Shown here one piece after another: positions 1 through 8,728 of a stretch of DNA of 43,647 nt. A program made the position numbers and the translations under genes. The notes beneath the pieces are model-generated. The model was not told the DNA's origin, searched no databases, and worked only from the letters and a program-made list of their open reading frames with translations. Positions within the stretch are counted from its first letter, which is position 1. Each line of letters begins with the position of its first letter. The DNA comes from an uncultured Bacteroidales bacterium (lineage in GTDB: Bacteria > Bacteroidota > Bacteroidia > Bacteroidales > JAFGXI01), in NCBI GenBank assembly GCA_947311115.1, contig CAMZKE010000084.1:1-43647 (forward strand), given 5' to 3'.

Positions 1-188
1 ATTTGGATGATTTGGGTTTTGCGATAACAAATTGTTTATAAACAGGTTATACGTAATATTGTTGGATTCTATGAATAATGCGGGTTAAACGAATAAACAT
101 ATAAACAATATATTTATATACTTGTCGTTATTTTACACCCACACCAAAGCTTGTAGAGAACCAAATAAAAACGTATGAATAGTCTGTA
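1..188. other. Left edge, no gene recognised
   Basis: AT-rich sequence downstream of the yraN stop codon. I see no open frame of useful length, no tRNA-like fold and no convincing terminator. A gene lying to the left of the window could end before position 1. Confidence 0.4.
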
Positions 189-545
189 TTAAACAAAATC
201 AAAAGGATTGAAAGCATTTTCTATATGCTCAATTTTATCGCCAACAATAAAAATAATATCGAACCGCACTTCTAAATTAATATTTTTTTCTTCAATATAT
301 GAATTTATTGATTCAATTAAAAAACGTTTTTGTTTATTTGAAACTACATTTACTACGTCATCGAAATAATCTGTAGTACGAGTTTTAACTTCCACAACAA
401 CAATATATTCATTATTCTTTGCAATAATATCAATTTCGTTTTTTTTATACCGCCAATTTGTTTCTAAAATAATAAAACCGTTTTTTTGTAAAAAAAACAC
501 TGCTTTTTGCTCACCTTTTATACCTAATTCGTTGTGTTTTGCCAT
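189..545 (-). CDS. YraN / UPF0102 family nuclease-fold protein
   Basis: Small restriction-endonuclease-fold protein of the YraN/UPF0102 family, whose cellular role is unsettled (a DNA repair or recombination nuclease is the usual suggestion). The family pattern is clear: G8-x-x-G-E12 near the N-terminus, N30-W-R, then E37-I-D39-I-I-A and V51-E-V-K54-T-R. The last two give the D...ExK metal-site signature. The open frame continues upstream to a TTG at 566, but the ATG at 545 gives a 118-residue protein starting MAKHNELG, which matches the usual family length, so I chose it. It is divergent from the secreted-protein gene at 640; the 94 bp between them must hold both promoters. Confidence 0.85.
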   Translation of the reverse strand: MAKHNELGIKGEQKAVFFLQKNGFIILETNWRYKKNEIDIIAKNNEYIVVVEVKTRTTDYFDDVVNVVSNKQKRFLIESINSYIEEKNINLEVRFDIIFIVGDKIEHIENAFNPFDFV

Positions 546-639
546 TTTTTTATCTATCTTTATCAAAGATTAAAAAATAATTTCAATTTTACACAATAAA
601 TTATTGATAAAATTCGGAAATTTGTATTGTTAAAAAACT

Positions 640-1335
640 ATGGGGTACAAACTTATATATATATTATCTATCACATTTACTATCTTAGTAAATAACGCAT
701 TTGCACAACCTCAAAACAGTACCCAAAACTCTAAAGCCTCATCAAACGAAGCTCCATTTGAAGGAATTATTAGATTTGTACAAGAAACATTTAGCGATAC
801 TACGTATTACACATACTATGTAAAAGGAAACAAAGTAAAGCTTGAAATAAATGAAGATTGTAAAGATTGTGATGTATCTGATGCAATGCTATTTGACTTA
901 AAAAAACAAACAATAGTTGCAATGAAACCTTCACTTAGAATGTACAAAGATGTTGAAATTCGTCCTTATGTAGAATCTAAAGATAATGATTTTAGCATTA
1001 TAAAAAACAGCCGAAATAAGAAAAAAATTGACGGTTACAAATGTGAACAATGGAGAGTGAAAAACCAAAAAGAGAATACAGAAATAACTTATTGGGTTAC
1101 TGATGGTAACTATTATTTCTTTGAAGATTTTCTTAAATTATGGAACCGTTCAGAAAAACAATCAAGATATTTTTTACAAGTAAAAAGTGTAAACGGATAC
1201 TTCCCAATTTTATCAGTAGAACGTTCTACATTTAGAGAAAAAAGAATGAAATTAGAGGTAATTAAATTAGAACGAAAACCATTAGAACAATCAATATTTG
1301 AAATACCTATTGAATACAAAAATTACGACAATTAA
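640..1335 (+). CDS. Secreted DUF4412-like protein
   Basis: 231 residues with a signal peptide (about residues 1-22, ending NNAFA before QPQN), so exported, probably to the periplasm. The mature part begins with F-E-G-I-I-R-F, contains a C-K-D-C pair, then I-D-G-Y-K-C-E-Q-W and a following strand-rich region. This resembles Bacteroidota DUF4412/GLPGLI-type proteins, which are beta-rich and lipoprotein-carrier-like (LolA-like); the match is from memory of the pattern. No catalytic motif is visible. It ends one base before the stop codon of the convergent Maf gene, leaving no room for a conventional terminator between them. Confidence 0.65.
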   Translation: MGYKLIYILSITFTILVNNAFAQPQNSTQNSKASSNEAPFEGIIRFVQETFSDTTYYTYYVKGNKVKLEINEDCKDCDVSDAMLFDLKKQTIVAMKPSLRMYKDVEIRPYVESKDNDFSIIKNSRNKKKIDGYKCEQWRVKNQKENTEITYWVTDGNYYFFEDFLKLWNRSEKQSRYFLQVKSVNGYFPILSVERSTFREKRMKLEVIKLERKPLEQSIFEIPIEYKNYDN

Positions 1336-1336
1336 G

Positions 1337-1927
1337 TTATTCCACAAATTTACTTAATTCTGTGTATAACTGTTGCACAGGCAAACCCATTACATTAAAA
1401 TACGAACCTTCAATTTTTGTAATTCCTATATAGCCAATCCATTCTTGAATACCATACGCTCCTGCTTTATCAAAAGGATTGTATTTATCAACATAATAAA
1501 TAATTTCATCAGTAGTTAAATTTTTAAAAGTAACTTTTGTTTCAGATACGAAGCTATGTGATTTTTCCGGAGACGAAAGCGTAACCCCTGTAAATACCTT
1601 ATGCGAACTGTTTGATAATGACTTTATCATTTCTATAGCTTCTGCCCTATCAATAGGTTTGTTCAAAGCAGTATTATTGAGCCAAACAATGGTATCGGCA
1701 GTAATTAAAATATCATTTGATTTAAGTGTGTGTATATATGCTTTTGATTTTTTTTGTGAAAGATAAACAGGAATATCACCTGCATAAATATCATTATCAT
1801 AATATTCATCAACATCAATAACATCAGCCAGCTTAAAATTAATATCTAACTTACTAAGCAACTCTTGCCTTCGTGGTGATTTTGATGCTAATATTATATT
1901 ATAATTTTTAATTTTATCTATTATCAT
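1337..1927 (-). CDS. maf: Maf family nucleoside triphosphate pyrophosphatase
   Basis: Hydrolyses nucleoside triphosphates to monophosphate and pyrophosphate, cleaning up non-canonical or excess (d)NTPs in the cytoplasm. At 196 residues it has the family length. Signatures seen: A14-S-K-S-P-R-R20 (the N-terminal substrate loop), T76-A-D-T79 with the probable catalytic Asp78, N-K-P-I-D, V-F-T-G-V-T, the block D-K-A-G-A-Y-G-I-Q at about 153-161, and G-S-Y-F-N-V-M-G-L-P near the C-terminus. The D-K-A-G-A-Y-G-I-Q form suggests the YhdE-like (dTTP/UTP) branch. It starts 3 nt after the transporter gene, so the two are translationally coupled in the BFN-transporter-Maf operon. Confidence 0.93.
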   Translation of the reverse strand: MIIDKIKNYNIILASKSPRRQELLSKLDINFKLADVIDVDEYYDNDIYAGDIPVYLSQKKSKAYIHTLKSNDILITADTIVWLNNTALNKPIDRAEAIEMIKSLSNSSHKVFTGVTLSSPEKSHSFVSETKVTFKNLTTDEIIYYVDKYNPFDKAGAYGIQEWIGYIGITKIEGSYFNVMGLPVQQLYTELSKFVE

Positions 1928-1930
1928 AAT

Positions 1931-3184
1931 TTAATGATGTATCTCTGCTAGCTCCTCAGGATTATGTTTGTGCTTAAATAAAATTGCAAACAAAACTGCA
2001 ACCACTAACGAATATATCGCAAAAGCAACCCAAATTCCACGCCATTGAAACGCACCGCCTTCAGATATAAAAAAAGTATCAATAACAATTCCACTTAAAA
2101 AACTTCCAATTAAAGCACCAAAACCATTTGTCATCATCATAAATAAACCTTGAGCACTTGCTCTCATTTTAGAATCGCTTTGCGACTCAACATATAACGA
2201 ACCTGATATATTAAAAAAGTCAAACGCCATTCCGTAAACAATACCTGATAGCAATATCATCCATAAACCACCAGTGGGATTTCCAAAACCTAACAAACCA
2301 AACCGAACTACCCAAGCAAACATACTCATTAACATAACCTTTTTTATTCCAAATCGCTTTAAAAAAAATGGAATTGCAAGAATAAATAATGTTTCTGAAA
2401 TTTGCGATATAGACATTATTATTGCAGGATATTTAACAGCAATAGAATTAGCAAATTCGGGTATTTTTGCAAAATCATGAATAAAAGTATCGCCATACAT
2501 ATTTGTTAATTGCAATGATGCTCCAAGCAACATTGAAAAAATAAAAAATAATGCCATTTTACTATCTTTAAATAGTGAAAAAGCATTTAAACCTAACGAA
2601 TTAATAATTAATGTGCTTTCAACTTTTTTATTTATTGCACATTTTGGCAAACTAAACGAATATATACCTAGTATTACCGAAGCAATAGATGCAACATAAA
2701 ATTGCATTGCTGAGGTTTCAATTTTTAGTAAGCTAACTGTCCACATTGCTGCAATAAAACCAATAGTACCGAATACTCTAATTGGGGGATATTCTTTTAC
2801 AACATCTTGGTTATCGCCTTTTAAGGCAGAGTATGCAACTGTTATTGATAACGAAATAGTTGGCATATAAAAAATCATATTTATAAGCATTACCCAAAAG
2901 AAAACTGAAGGTGAATCTACCATAGGTAATGTAAATAAAGCAACCGCTCCAAATAAATGAAAAATACCTAATAGTTTTTCTGCATTAACCCATCTATCTG
3001 CAATAATTCCGGAAATTGCCGGCATAAATAACGACGATATTGCTAAAGTTGAAAATATTGCACCAAACTCTGTACCCGACCATTGTTTTGTCTGAAACCA
3101 ATAACCTCCAATAGTAATTAACCACGCCCCCCAAACAAAAAATTGTAGAAAGTTCATAATTATTAACCTAAGTTTTAAACTCAT
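1931..3184 (-). CDS. Nucleoside:H+ symporter family MFS transporter (NupG-like)
   Basis: 417-residue inner-membrane transporter of the major facilitator superfamily with about 12 hydrophobic segments. The opening segment (M-N-F-L-Q-F-F-V-W-G-A-W, residues 10-21) followed by I-G-G-Y-W-F is characteristic of the NupG/XapB-type nucleoside:proton symporters, which import purine and pyrimidine nucleosides. Residues about 340-370 (R-A-S-A-Q-G-L-F-M-M-M-T-N-G-F-G) fit the second half of the same family. It is the middle gene of a minus-strand operon: 21 nt behind the BFN gene and 3 nt ahead of maf. Next to a nucleotide-sanitising Maf protein, a nucleoside salvage role is reasonable; substrate specificity cannot be read from the sequence. 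Confidence 0.85.
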   Translation of the reverse strand: MSLKLRLIIMNFLQFFVWGAWLITIGGYWFQTKQWSGTEFGAIFSTLAISSLFMPAISGIIADRWVNAEKLLGIFHLFGAVALFTLPMVDSPSVFFWVMLINMIFYMPTISLSITVAYSALKGDNQDVVKEYPPIRVFGTIGFIAAMWTVSLLKIETSAMQFYVASIASVILGIYSFSLPKCAINKKVESTLIINSLGLNAFSLFKDSKMALFFIFSMLLGASLQLTNMYGDTFIHDFAKIPEFANSIAVKYPAIIMSISQISETLFILAIPFFLKRFGIKKVMLMSMFAWVVRFGLLGFGNPTGGLWMILLSGIVYGMAFDFFNISGSLYVESQSDSKMRASAQGLFMMMTNGFGALIGSFLSGIVIDTFFISEGGAFQWRGIWVAFAIYSLVVAVLFAILFKHKHNPEELAEIHH

Positions 3185-3205
3185 TGCTTATATTTTATGT
3201 GATAC

Positions 3206-3778
3206 TTATTTACGTTTATTTAGTTCGTCTCTAATTTTTGATGCTTTTTCATAATTTTCTTCCTCTATTGCTTTTGCCAACATTTCCTCTAGTTCGCCAA
3301 TAGATTTAGAATCAAATGTTTTCGATTTTTTTGTAATTTTTTGTTTCTTTTTACTTCTGCTTTCTTCATCATTCATTACTATGCCTGCTTTATTCATAAT
3401 ATCTATACTAGTATAAATATTTGCTTTAAAACGTAAAGCAAGTGCCACTGCATCAGAAGTACGAGCATCTATTCTTGCAATACTTTTACCATCGTAAAAA
3501 ACTAAAACAGAGTAAAATACACCTTCTTCAAGCTTGTAAATCTCTACTTCTTTTAAAATTACATTGTAAATACTTGCAAAATTAAAAAACAGGTCGTGAG
3601 TTAACGGACGAGGTGGTTTTAGATTCTCTATTTCAATAGCAATTGCTTGCGCTTCGAAACCTCCAATAATAATTGGCAAACGTAAGTTCCGTTCCTCATT
3701 ACTTAAAATAAGGGCGTAGGAGCCAGCTTGCGATTGGCTGTACGATAATCCTAAAACATTTAATTTTACTCTATCCAT
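3206..3778 (-). CDS. Bifunctional nuclease (BFN/DUF151) domain protein with UVR motif
   Basis: 190 residues. The N-terminal ~130 residues are a BFN (DUF151) domain: L-P-I-I-I-G-G-F-E-A-Q-A-I-A-I near residue 34, R-P-L-T-H-D-L near 58, and D-A-R-T-S-D-A-V-A-L-A-L-R-F near 103. This fold has been reported with DNase/RNase activity in some members. A lysine-rich linker follows, then a C-terminal UvrB/UvrC-type helical hairpin (about 158-188: I-G-E-L-E-E-M-L-A-K-A-I-E-E-E-N-Y-E-K-A), a common Bacteroidota fusion thought to mediate protein contact. It is the first gene of the BFN-transporter-Maf operon and lies just downstream of a large 7-bp repeat array, which therefore sits in its 5' region. 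Confidence 0.88.
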   Translation of the reverse strand: MDRVKLNVLGLSYSQSQAGSYALILSNEERNLRLPIIIGGFEAQAIAIEIENLKPPRPLTHDLFFNFASIYNVILKEVEIYKLEEGVFYSVLVFYDGKSIARIDARTSDAVALALRFKANIYTSIDIMNKAGIVMNDEESRSKKKQKITKKSKTFDSKSIGELEEMLAKAIEEENYEKASKIRDELNKRK

Positions 3779-3797
3779 TTTTATAGATTTATAGATA

Positions 3798-3839
3798 TGA
3801 GAGGTGAGACGTTAGACGTGAGACGTTAGACGTTAGACA
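3798..3839 (+). repeat. Short inverted arm of heptamer repeats
   Basis: Six contiguous, in-phase 7-mers read on the plus strand: TGAGAGG, TGAGACG, TTAGACG, TGAGACG, TTAGACG, TTAGACA. They belong to the same heptamer family as the long array at 3851-4207 but in the opposite orientation, separated by about 11 bp, so the two arms could pair as an imperfect stem with about 6 of 7 matches per unit. Confidence 0.85.
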
Positions 3840-3850
3840 TAAAATATAGA

Positions 3851-4207
3851 TTCACATCTCATATTTCAAGCCTTACTTCTCAAGTCTCATATCTCAAGTC
3901 TAATATCTCAAGTCTAATATCTCAAGTCTAATATCTCAAGTCTCATATCTCAAGTCTCATATCTCAAGTCTCATATCTCAAGTCTCATATCTCAAGTCTC
4001 ATATCTCAAGTCTCATATCTCAAGTCTCATACCTCAAGTCTCATATCTCAAGTCTCATACCTCAAGTCTCATATCTCAAGTCTAATATCTCAAGTCTCAT
4101 ACCTCAAGTCTCATACCTCAAGTCTCATATCTCAAGTCTCATACCTCAAGTCTCATATCTCAAGTCTCATATCTCAAGTCTCATACCTCAAGTCTCATAC
4201 CTCAAGT
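3851..4207 (-). repeat. Tandem heptamer (7/14-bp) repeat array, 51 units
   Basis: Read on the plus strand, the array is 51 contiguous 7-mers with no indel. The first few (TTCACAT, CTCATAT, TTCAAGC, CTTACTT) are degenerate. From 3879 it settles into a 14-bp unit, CTCAAGT plus CTCATAT, CTAATAT or CTCATAC, repeated 23 times, with a final CTCAAGT at 4201-4207. On the minus strand (the direction of both flanking genes) the heptamers read ACTTGAG, ATATGAG, GTATGAG. The array ends six bases before the etfA stop codon and fills almost the whole 435-bp gap to the BFN start codon. There are no unique spacers, so it is not CRISPR, and the minus-strand frames are stopped by TGA. It resembles the heptanucleotide short tandem repeats known in cyanobacteria, in kind rather than in sequence. 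Confidence 0.95.
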
Positions 4208-4213
4208 CTATAA

Positions 4214-5182
4214 TTATAATTCTTTTATTGCTTCAATAAGCTTTGGAATAACCTCGAAAGCATCGCCAATAATACCATAATCTGCAGCTTCAAAAATAGG
4301 AGCATCTTTATCGGTATTTACTGCAACAATTATTTTTGATGAGTTAATTCCTGCTAAATGCTGAATTGCACCCGAAATTCCAAGAGCAAAATATAAATTA
4401 GGAGCAACAACTTTTCCTGTTTGTCCAACATGCTCATAGTGTGGTCGCCAATCTAAATCAGATACCGGCTTGGTACAGGCAGTTGTACAATTTGGACCAA
4501 TAGCTGCAGCCATTTCATCAATTACCGCAATTCGTTCTGCAGATTTAAGACCTCTACCTCCTGATACTAATATTTCAGCATCAACAACATCTAATTTATC
4601 TGATGCTTTTTGTATTTCTACTGATTTTGCTTTAAAATCTGCATCAGAAACTTCCGGTGTAAATGTTTCTATTGTAACATCAGCCTCAGCTTCAATCAAC
4701 TTGAATGAATTCTGATTTAATGTTAAAATTTTATTTGTACTTGCTACCTCTACATCGGCGAAAGCTTTTCCTGAGTATGCTTTTTTTGTTACAAGCATTG
4801 GCTCGGTTACTGTTGGCAACGCAACTACTCCGGGAACTAAACCTGCTTCCATTCTGACTGCTACACGTGGGGCTACAGCTCTTGCGGTATATGTGTTTGC
4901 AAAAACAAGCACATTTGCACTCTCTTTATCAGCCACTTGACTAATTACTTTTGCATAAGCTTGCGACGAAAGTGTATTAAATTTAGCATCGTTAACATTA
5001 ATAACTTTTGATGCTCCGTACTTTCCAAGTGTTTTAATTTCATCATCTGAAACATCGCCAATTGATAAAGTAACTAAATTAGTTCCGTACATTTTTGCAA
5101 TCTCGTTTGCGTAAGAAACTAATTCGAATGATAATTTTTTAAATTTACCATCCCAATTTTCTGTATATACTAATACTGACAT
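4214..5182 (-). CDS. etfA: Electron transfer flavoprotein alpha subunit
   Basis: 322 residues, the normal EtfA/FixB length. The N-terminal half is the alpha/beta ETF domain with V-A-P-R-V-A-V-R-M-E-A-G-L-V-P-G. The C-terminal FAD-binding domain carries A-E-I-L-V-S-G-G-R-G-L, then W-R-P-H-Y-E-H-V-G-Q-T-G-K, L-G-I-S-G-A-I-Q-H-L-A-G, and A-P-I-F-E-A-A-D-Y-G-I-I-G-D. The usual S-R before the W-R-P segment is T-K here (A-C-T-K-P-V-S). With EtfB it forms the soluble heterodimer that shuttles electrons between acyl-CoA dehydrogenases and the membrane quinone pool. It follows etfB by 32 nt in the same orientation. Its stop codon lies six bases from the heptamer array. Confidence 0.96.
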   Translation of the reverse strand: MSVLVYTENWDGKFKKLSFELVSYANEIAKMYGTNLVTLSIGDVSDDEIKTLGKYGASKVINVNDAKFNTLSSQAYAKVISQVADKESANVLVFANTYTARAVAPRVAVRMEAGLVPGVVALPTVTEPMLVTKKAYSGKAFADVEVASTNKILTLNQNSFKLIEAEADVTIETFTPEVSDADFKAKSVEIQKASDKLDVVDAEILVSGGRGLKSAERIAVIDEMAAAIGPNCTTACTKPVSDLDWRPHYEHVGQTGKVVAPNLYFALGISGAIQHLAGINSSKIIVAVNTDKDAPIFEAADYGIIGDAFEVIPKLIEAIKEL

Positions 5183-5214
5183 TTTTCTTTTCTTTTAAAT
5201 TATTGATTACATAA

Positions 5215-5955
5215 TTATAACGCTTTCGCTTCTTCGTGAAGTAAACGAATTAACTCTTTGGCATTATCAGGTTCAATCATTACGCAAGCACCTTTTGGTT
5301 CTGGTAATGTATGGTTTTTAACCTCAGTTGCTAGGTTTGCCTCTACAGCTTCAATAACTTTTAAAGGTTTTTTACGAGCCATCATAATACCACGCATTGC
5401 AGGTATTCTTGCTTCAGGAGCAATTCCTTTTTGTCCACTTGCTACAAATGGAAAATCGCAAGATACTTTTTCGTATCCTCCGTCCATTTCACGTTGCAAA
5501 TCGGCAGTGTTACCGTTTAAATCTATATGCGAAACACTTGTAATTGAAGGTATATCTAACATTTCTGCTACCATTTCACCTACTTGTCCCCCATTATAAT
5601 CGATAGATTCTTTACCGGTAAAGATAATGTCGTAGTTTTCTTGCTTTACTACCTCTGCTATTTGTTTTGCTACAAACATTGCATCAGTTGGATTTGCATT
5701 TACTCTAATAGCGTCATCAGCACCCATTGCTAAAGCTTTTCTTAAAGTTGGCTCTGTTTCTGCTTCTCCTACATTAATTACTGTTATTGTTCCTTCGCCG
5801 GCTTCTTTTAGCTCTAATGCTCTAGTTAGTGCAAGCTCTTCGTAAGGACTTATAATAAACTGAATATTGTTTTTATCATAAGATTTACCTCCGTCTGTAA
5901 AGCTAATTTTAGCTGTTGTATCAAGTACGTGGCTAATGCAAACTAAAATCTTCAT
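5215..5955 (-). CDS. etfB: Electron transfer flavoprotein beta subunit
   Basis: 246 residues, typical for EtfB/FixA. It starts M-K-I-L-V-C-I-S-H-V-L-D-T-T, has the A-L-A-M-G-A-D-D-A-I-R loop, F-T-G-K-E-S-I-D near residue 112, and the family signature region V-A-S-G-Q-K-G-I-A-P-E-A-R-I-P-A-M-R-G-I-M-M-A-R-K near 170-195. EtfB binds AMP and contributes to the electron-transfer interface of the ETF heterodimer. It is the first gene of an etfB-etfA pair with its own upstream gap of 78 bp; no clear TAnnTTTG box is visible there. Confidence 0.95.
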   Translation of the reverse strand: MKILVCISHVLDTTAKISFTDGGKSYDKNNIQFIISPYEELALTRALELKEAGEGTITVINVGEAETEPTLRKALAMGADDAIRVNANPTDAMFVAKQIAEVVKQENYDIIFTGKESIDYNGGQVGEMVAEMLDIPSITSVSHIDLNGNTADLQREMDGGYEKVSCDFPFVASGQKGIAPEARIPAMRGIMMARKKPLKVIEAVEANLATEVKNHTLPEPKGACVMIEPDNAKELIRLLHEEAKAL

Positions 5956-6033
5956 ATTTATTTTCGTTTTTAATTATTACTTATTTTACGCCTTAAAAAT
6001 AGCAAAATTTATTCAATTTTAAGATTTTATTTT

Positions 6034-8610
6034 TTATAAATCTATACCTATTATTAATATATCGTCAGTTTGTTCGGTATTACCTTTCCATTTTACAAAA
6101 TTATCTTTTAAAATTTCGCCTTGTTTGCTAATAGTTAATTCAGATGTTTCTAAAATAATATTCTTAAATTTAGCTTTCTTATACTTTTTAAATGTTTTAA
6201 AATGAAACTGGTCAACATAGCCATCAGAAAACATAAATATTTTATCATTTTCTCTATATTTTATAATACTAGATTTAAAGGATTCTGTTTTTCGTGATAT
6301 TGATATTGGCATTCTATCTGCTTTAAGTTCTAATAGTTTAAACTTTTCATTTTTAATAATTTTTGAATCAAATTCTATTTGCTTTTCAATTTCAGAATTT
6401 ATTGAGGTTACAATAAATAATGGGTTATAAGCTCCTGCAAAATCAATGGTTTTATTGTCAGTATCAATAATAGTTAACGACATATCCATTCCGTCTTTCT
6501 GATTACTCTCAACACTTTTTTGTTTTAATGATAGTATTACTTTTTTGCGTAAAAGATTTAATATATCAGCACTATTTAAGCCCTTGTTATTCAGAACTAT
6601 TTCGTTTAAGAACGATACTCCTAACATACTCATAAATGCTCCCGGAACACCGTGTCCTGTACAATCTACTGCGGCTACTATTATTTTGTTATTATAGCTT
6701 GTTATCCAATAAAAATCGCCACTTACTATCGATTTGGGTTCAAACAGAACAAAATAATCTTTAAAATGCTGTTTTAATATACTTATATCTGGCAAAATAG
6801 CATCTTGTATTAAACGTGCATAATTTATGCTGTCGGTTATTTCTGTATTCTGCTTTTTTATGAGTTTGTATTGTTGTTCTAATTCATTTTTTTGAGCATT
6901 TATTTCTTCATTTTTTTCGTATAACATTTTATTCGCCTTATTTTTTGCTTTTATTTGTTTATAAAGTAAATAAAGAAACAACAACACTAACACAACAATT
7001 ATAGCAAGCCCTACAGACATTATTCTCTGTTGCCTCAATTTAAGCCTTTCGGCTTTTAATTCTGTAATACTAAGTTTGTTTTTAGTATTAAGTAACTTTA
7101 TTTTTTGCTTTTGCTCTTTTGTTTTATACAAAGTTTGAAGTTGTAGAATAGTGTTTTTTGTATCTTTATTAAATATTGAGTCTTTTAAATATGTAAATTC
7201 TTTATGATATTTATATGCGTCATTATAATTACCCAACTTAGCATATATATCAGCCAACCTTGCATAAATTGACTTTTTATAAATTACATCATCTAATATT
7301 TTTGCCTTATCTAATGCTTTTAGTGAGTAGTTTTTTGCTTCAGAATTTCTCTTTAAAGCCAAATACACTTCAGATAACTTATCATAAACATACATATACG
7401 CCTCATCATCAGCATTAACACTCAATATTTCTAAAGATTTATTAAGGTAAGATATTGCTGTGGAAATATCATTTTTATTTAGATATACATCAGCAATATT
7501 AACGTAAGTTATTACCTCTTTTGTTATAAATTTATATTTTTTTGCATACCTAAGAGCTTTTAAGTAATACATTAGAGCTTTGTCATATTTTTTTTCTTGA
7601 GCAAAATAAGCTCCTAAATTATTCGACACATTTATTATTCCTACATTATCATCAATCTTTTCGCATACTTTTATTGATTTTGTATAATACTCAATTAATT
7701 TTTGTTTATAATATAAATTTGTTGAGTCAAGAGAGCTCCAATCATCGTATACACTTGCTATATTATTACATACAAGTGCCTCTTGTTTTTTATACCCAAC
7801 ATTTTTAGCTTTATCAAGAGCACGCAAATAATAATTAATAGCTTTGTCATAATTTGCCATATTTTTATACGCCAAACCAATATTAGATAAAGTTGTACTT
7901 ATTGATAATGTATCATTAATATCAGTTTTAATTTTTACAGCTTTCTCGAAATACTCTATAGATTTAACAAAATTTTGAGCTACTAAATAAATAACTCCAA
8001 TATTTTGCAAAGTTTTAGACATACCTACAGAGTCATTCAACATTTCCTTATACAAAAGCGATTTCTTTAGATACTTTACGGACATATCAACACTATCCAT
8101 TTTTGTGTATAACGAACCAATATTATTATAACTTTTGGCAATACTTAATGTATCGTTATCTTTTATTGATTTATTTAATGATTCTTTATATAGTAGTATA
8201 GCTTTTTCGTATTGTCCCGAAAATTGATAAACAGCTCCTAAATTATTTTTTGTATCAGAAATCAAATCGTTATTATTAATTATTTTGTAATAATTAATTG
8301 CTTTCAAATAATTTTTTTCCGATGCTTTTAAATTACCGCCATAAATACCTGCATCACCTTTAAGCTTATAACTATTGGCTATGTTTAAAGTGTCGCCTTC
8401 TTTTTCAGAAAGTTTATACATAACTGTTGCATATTTCATAGCACTATCGGGTACACTTTTTAAATAGTATTTTCCAATACTATGTAGGCTTGATATTTTA
8501 TTAGAATAATTAACTGATTTAGATAATGCATTATACAGCGAATCGATGGTGTTATCGGCTTTTAAGTTAATTACAATTATTAATAATATAATGGTGATAA
8601 GTTTTATCAT
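6034..8610 (-). CDS. TPR sensor with SpoIIE/RsbU-type serine phosphatase domain
   Basis: 858 residues. It begins with a signal peptide or signal anchor (1-18). A long array of TPR repeats (about 30-500) follows, with repeated helix pairs such as G-Q-Y-E-K-A-I-L-L-Y-K-E-S-L. A single membrane span lies at about 530-552 and a coiled-coil linker at about 555-610. The cytoplasmic PP2C-like SpoIIE domain begins near 620 and includes S-G-D-F-Y-W, D-C-T-G-H-G-V-P-G-A-F-M-S, D-G-M-D-M-S-L, F-S-D-G-Y-V-D-Q and the terminal T-D-D-I-L-I-I. The acidic metal-binding residues are present. The layout suggests that periplasmic TPRs sense something and control dephosphorylation of an anti-sigma antagonist or similar partner, but no partner is adjacent. 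This is a common Bacteroidota signalling architecture. Confidence 0.9.
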   Translation of the reverse strand: MIKLITIILLIIVINLKADNTIDSLYNALSKSVNYSNKISSLHSIGKYYLKSVPDSAMKYATVMYKLSEKEGDTLNIANSYKLKGDAGIYGGNLKASEKNYLKAINYYKIINNNDLISDTKNNLGAVYQFSGQYEKAILLYKESLNKSIKDNDTLSIAKSYNNIGSLYTKMDSVDMSVKYLKKSLLYKEMLNDSVGMSKTLQNIGVIYLVAQNFVKSIEYFEKAVKIKTDINDTLSISTTLSNIGLAYKNMANYDKAINYYLRALDKAKNVGYKKQEALVCNNIASVYDDWSSLDSTNLYYKQKLIEYYTKSIKVCEKIDDNVGIINVSNNLGAYFAQEKKYDKALMYYLKALRYAKKYKFITKEVITYVNIADVYLNKNDISTAISYLNKSLEILSVNADDEAYMYVYDKLSEVYLALKRNSEAKNYSLKALDKAKILDDVIYKKSIYARLADIYAKLGNYNDAYKYHKEFTYLKDSIFNKDTKNTILQLQTLYKTKEQKQKIKLLNTKNKLSITELKAERLKLRQQRIMSVGLAIIVVLVLLFLYLLYKQIKAKNKANKMLYEKNEEINAQKNELEQQYKLIKKQNTEITDSINYARLIQDAILPDISILKQHFKDYFVLFEPKSIVSGDFYWITSYNNKIIVAAVDCTGHGVPGAFMSMLGVSFLNEIVLNNKGLNSADILNLLRKKVILSLKQKSVESNQKDGMDMSLTIIDTDNKTIDFAGAYNPLFIVTSINSEIEKQIEFDSKIIKNEKFKLLELKADRMPISISRKTESFKSSIIKYRENDKIFMFSDGYVDQFHFKTFKKYKKAKFKNIILETSELTISKQGEILKDNFVKWKGNTEQTDDILIIGIDL

Positions 8611-8622
8611 AGTGCGTAAATT

Positions 8623-8637
8623 TACATTTCAAATGTA
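8623..8637 (-). promoter_or_regulatory. -7 box inside a palindrome upstream of the TPR/SpoIIE gene
   Basis: TACATTTCAAATGTA is a perfect 7-bp inverted repeat around one central base. Its minus-strand reading contains TACATTTG (8637 to 8630), matching the Bacteroidota -7 consensus TAnnTTTG, about 20 bp before the ATG at 8610. The overlap of promoter box and dyad suggests an operator, by inference. Confidence 0.5.
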
Positions 8638-8698
8638 TAAATTTTTTCAGAAAGTTTGTTAAAATTGACATATAATCTTTAGTTTAAAAACAAATATT

Positions 8699-8706
8699 TA
8701 CTTTTG
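8699..8706 (+). promoter_or_regulatory. Probable -7 promoter element for the UbiA gene
   Basis: TACTTTTG matches TAnnTTTG and lies 22 bp before the ATG. It sits inside CAAATATTTACTTTTG, which recurs with one change before clpP. No well-spaced -33 TTTG is visible. Confidence 0.5.
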
Positions 8707-8728
8707 TACAAATCATAAATCACGATTA

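Noticed and set aside
3851..4207. Repeat array considered as a CRISPR array
   Set aside because: The units are only 7/14 bp and contiguous, with no unique spacers and no cas genes nearby.
3779..4213. Repeat region considered as coding sequence
   Set aside because: The minus-strand frames hit TGA within each 14-bp cycle, no frame has a start with a plausible protein, and a 7-bp period without selection on codons fits non-coding DNA.
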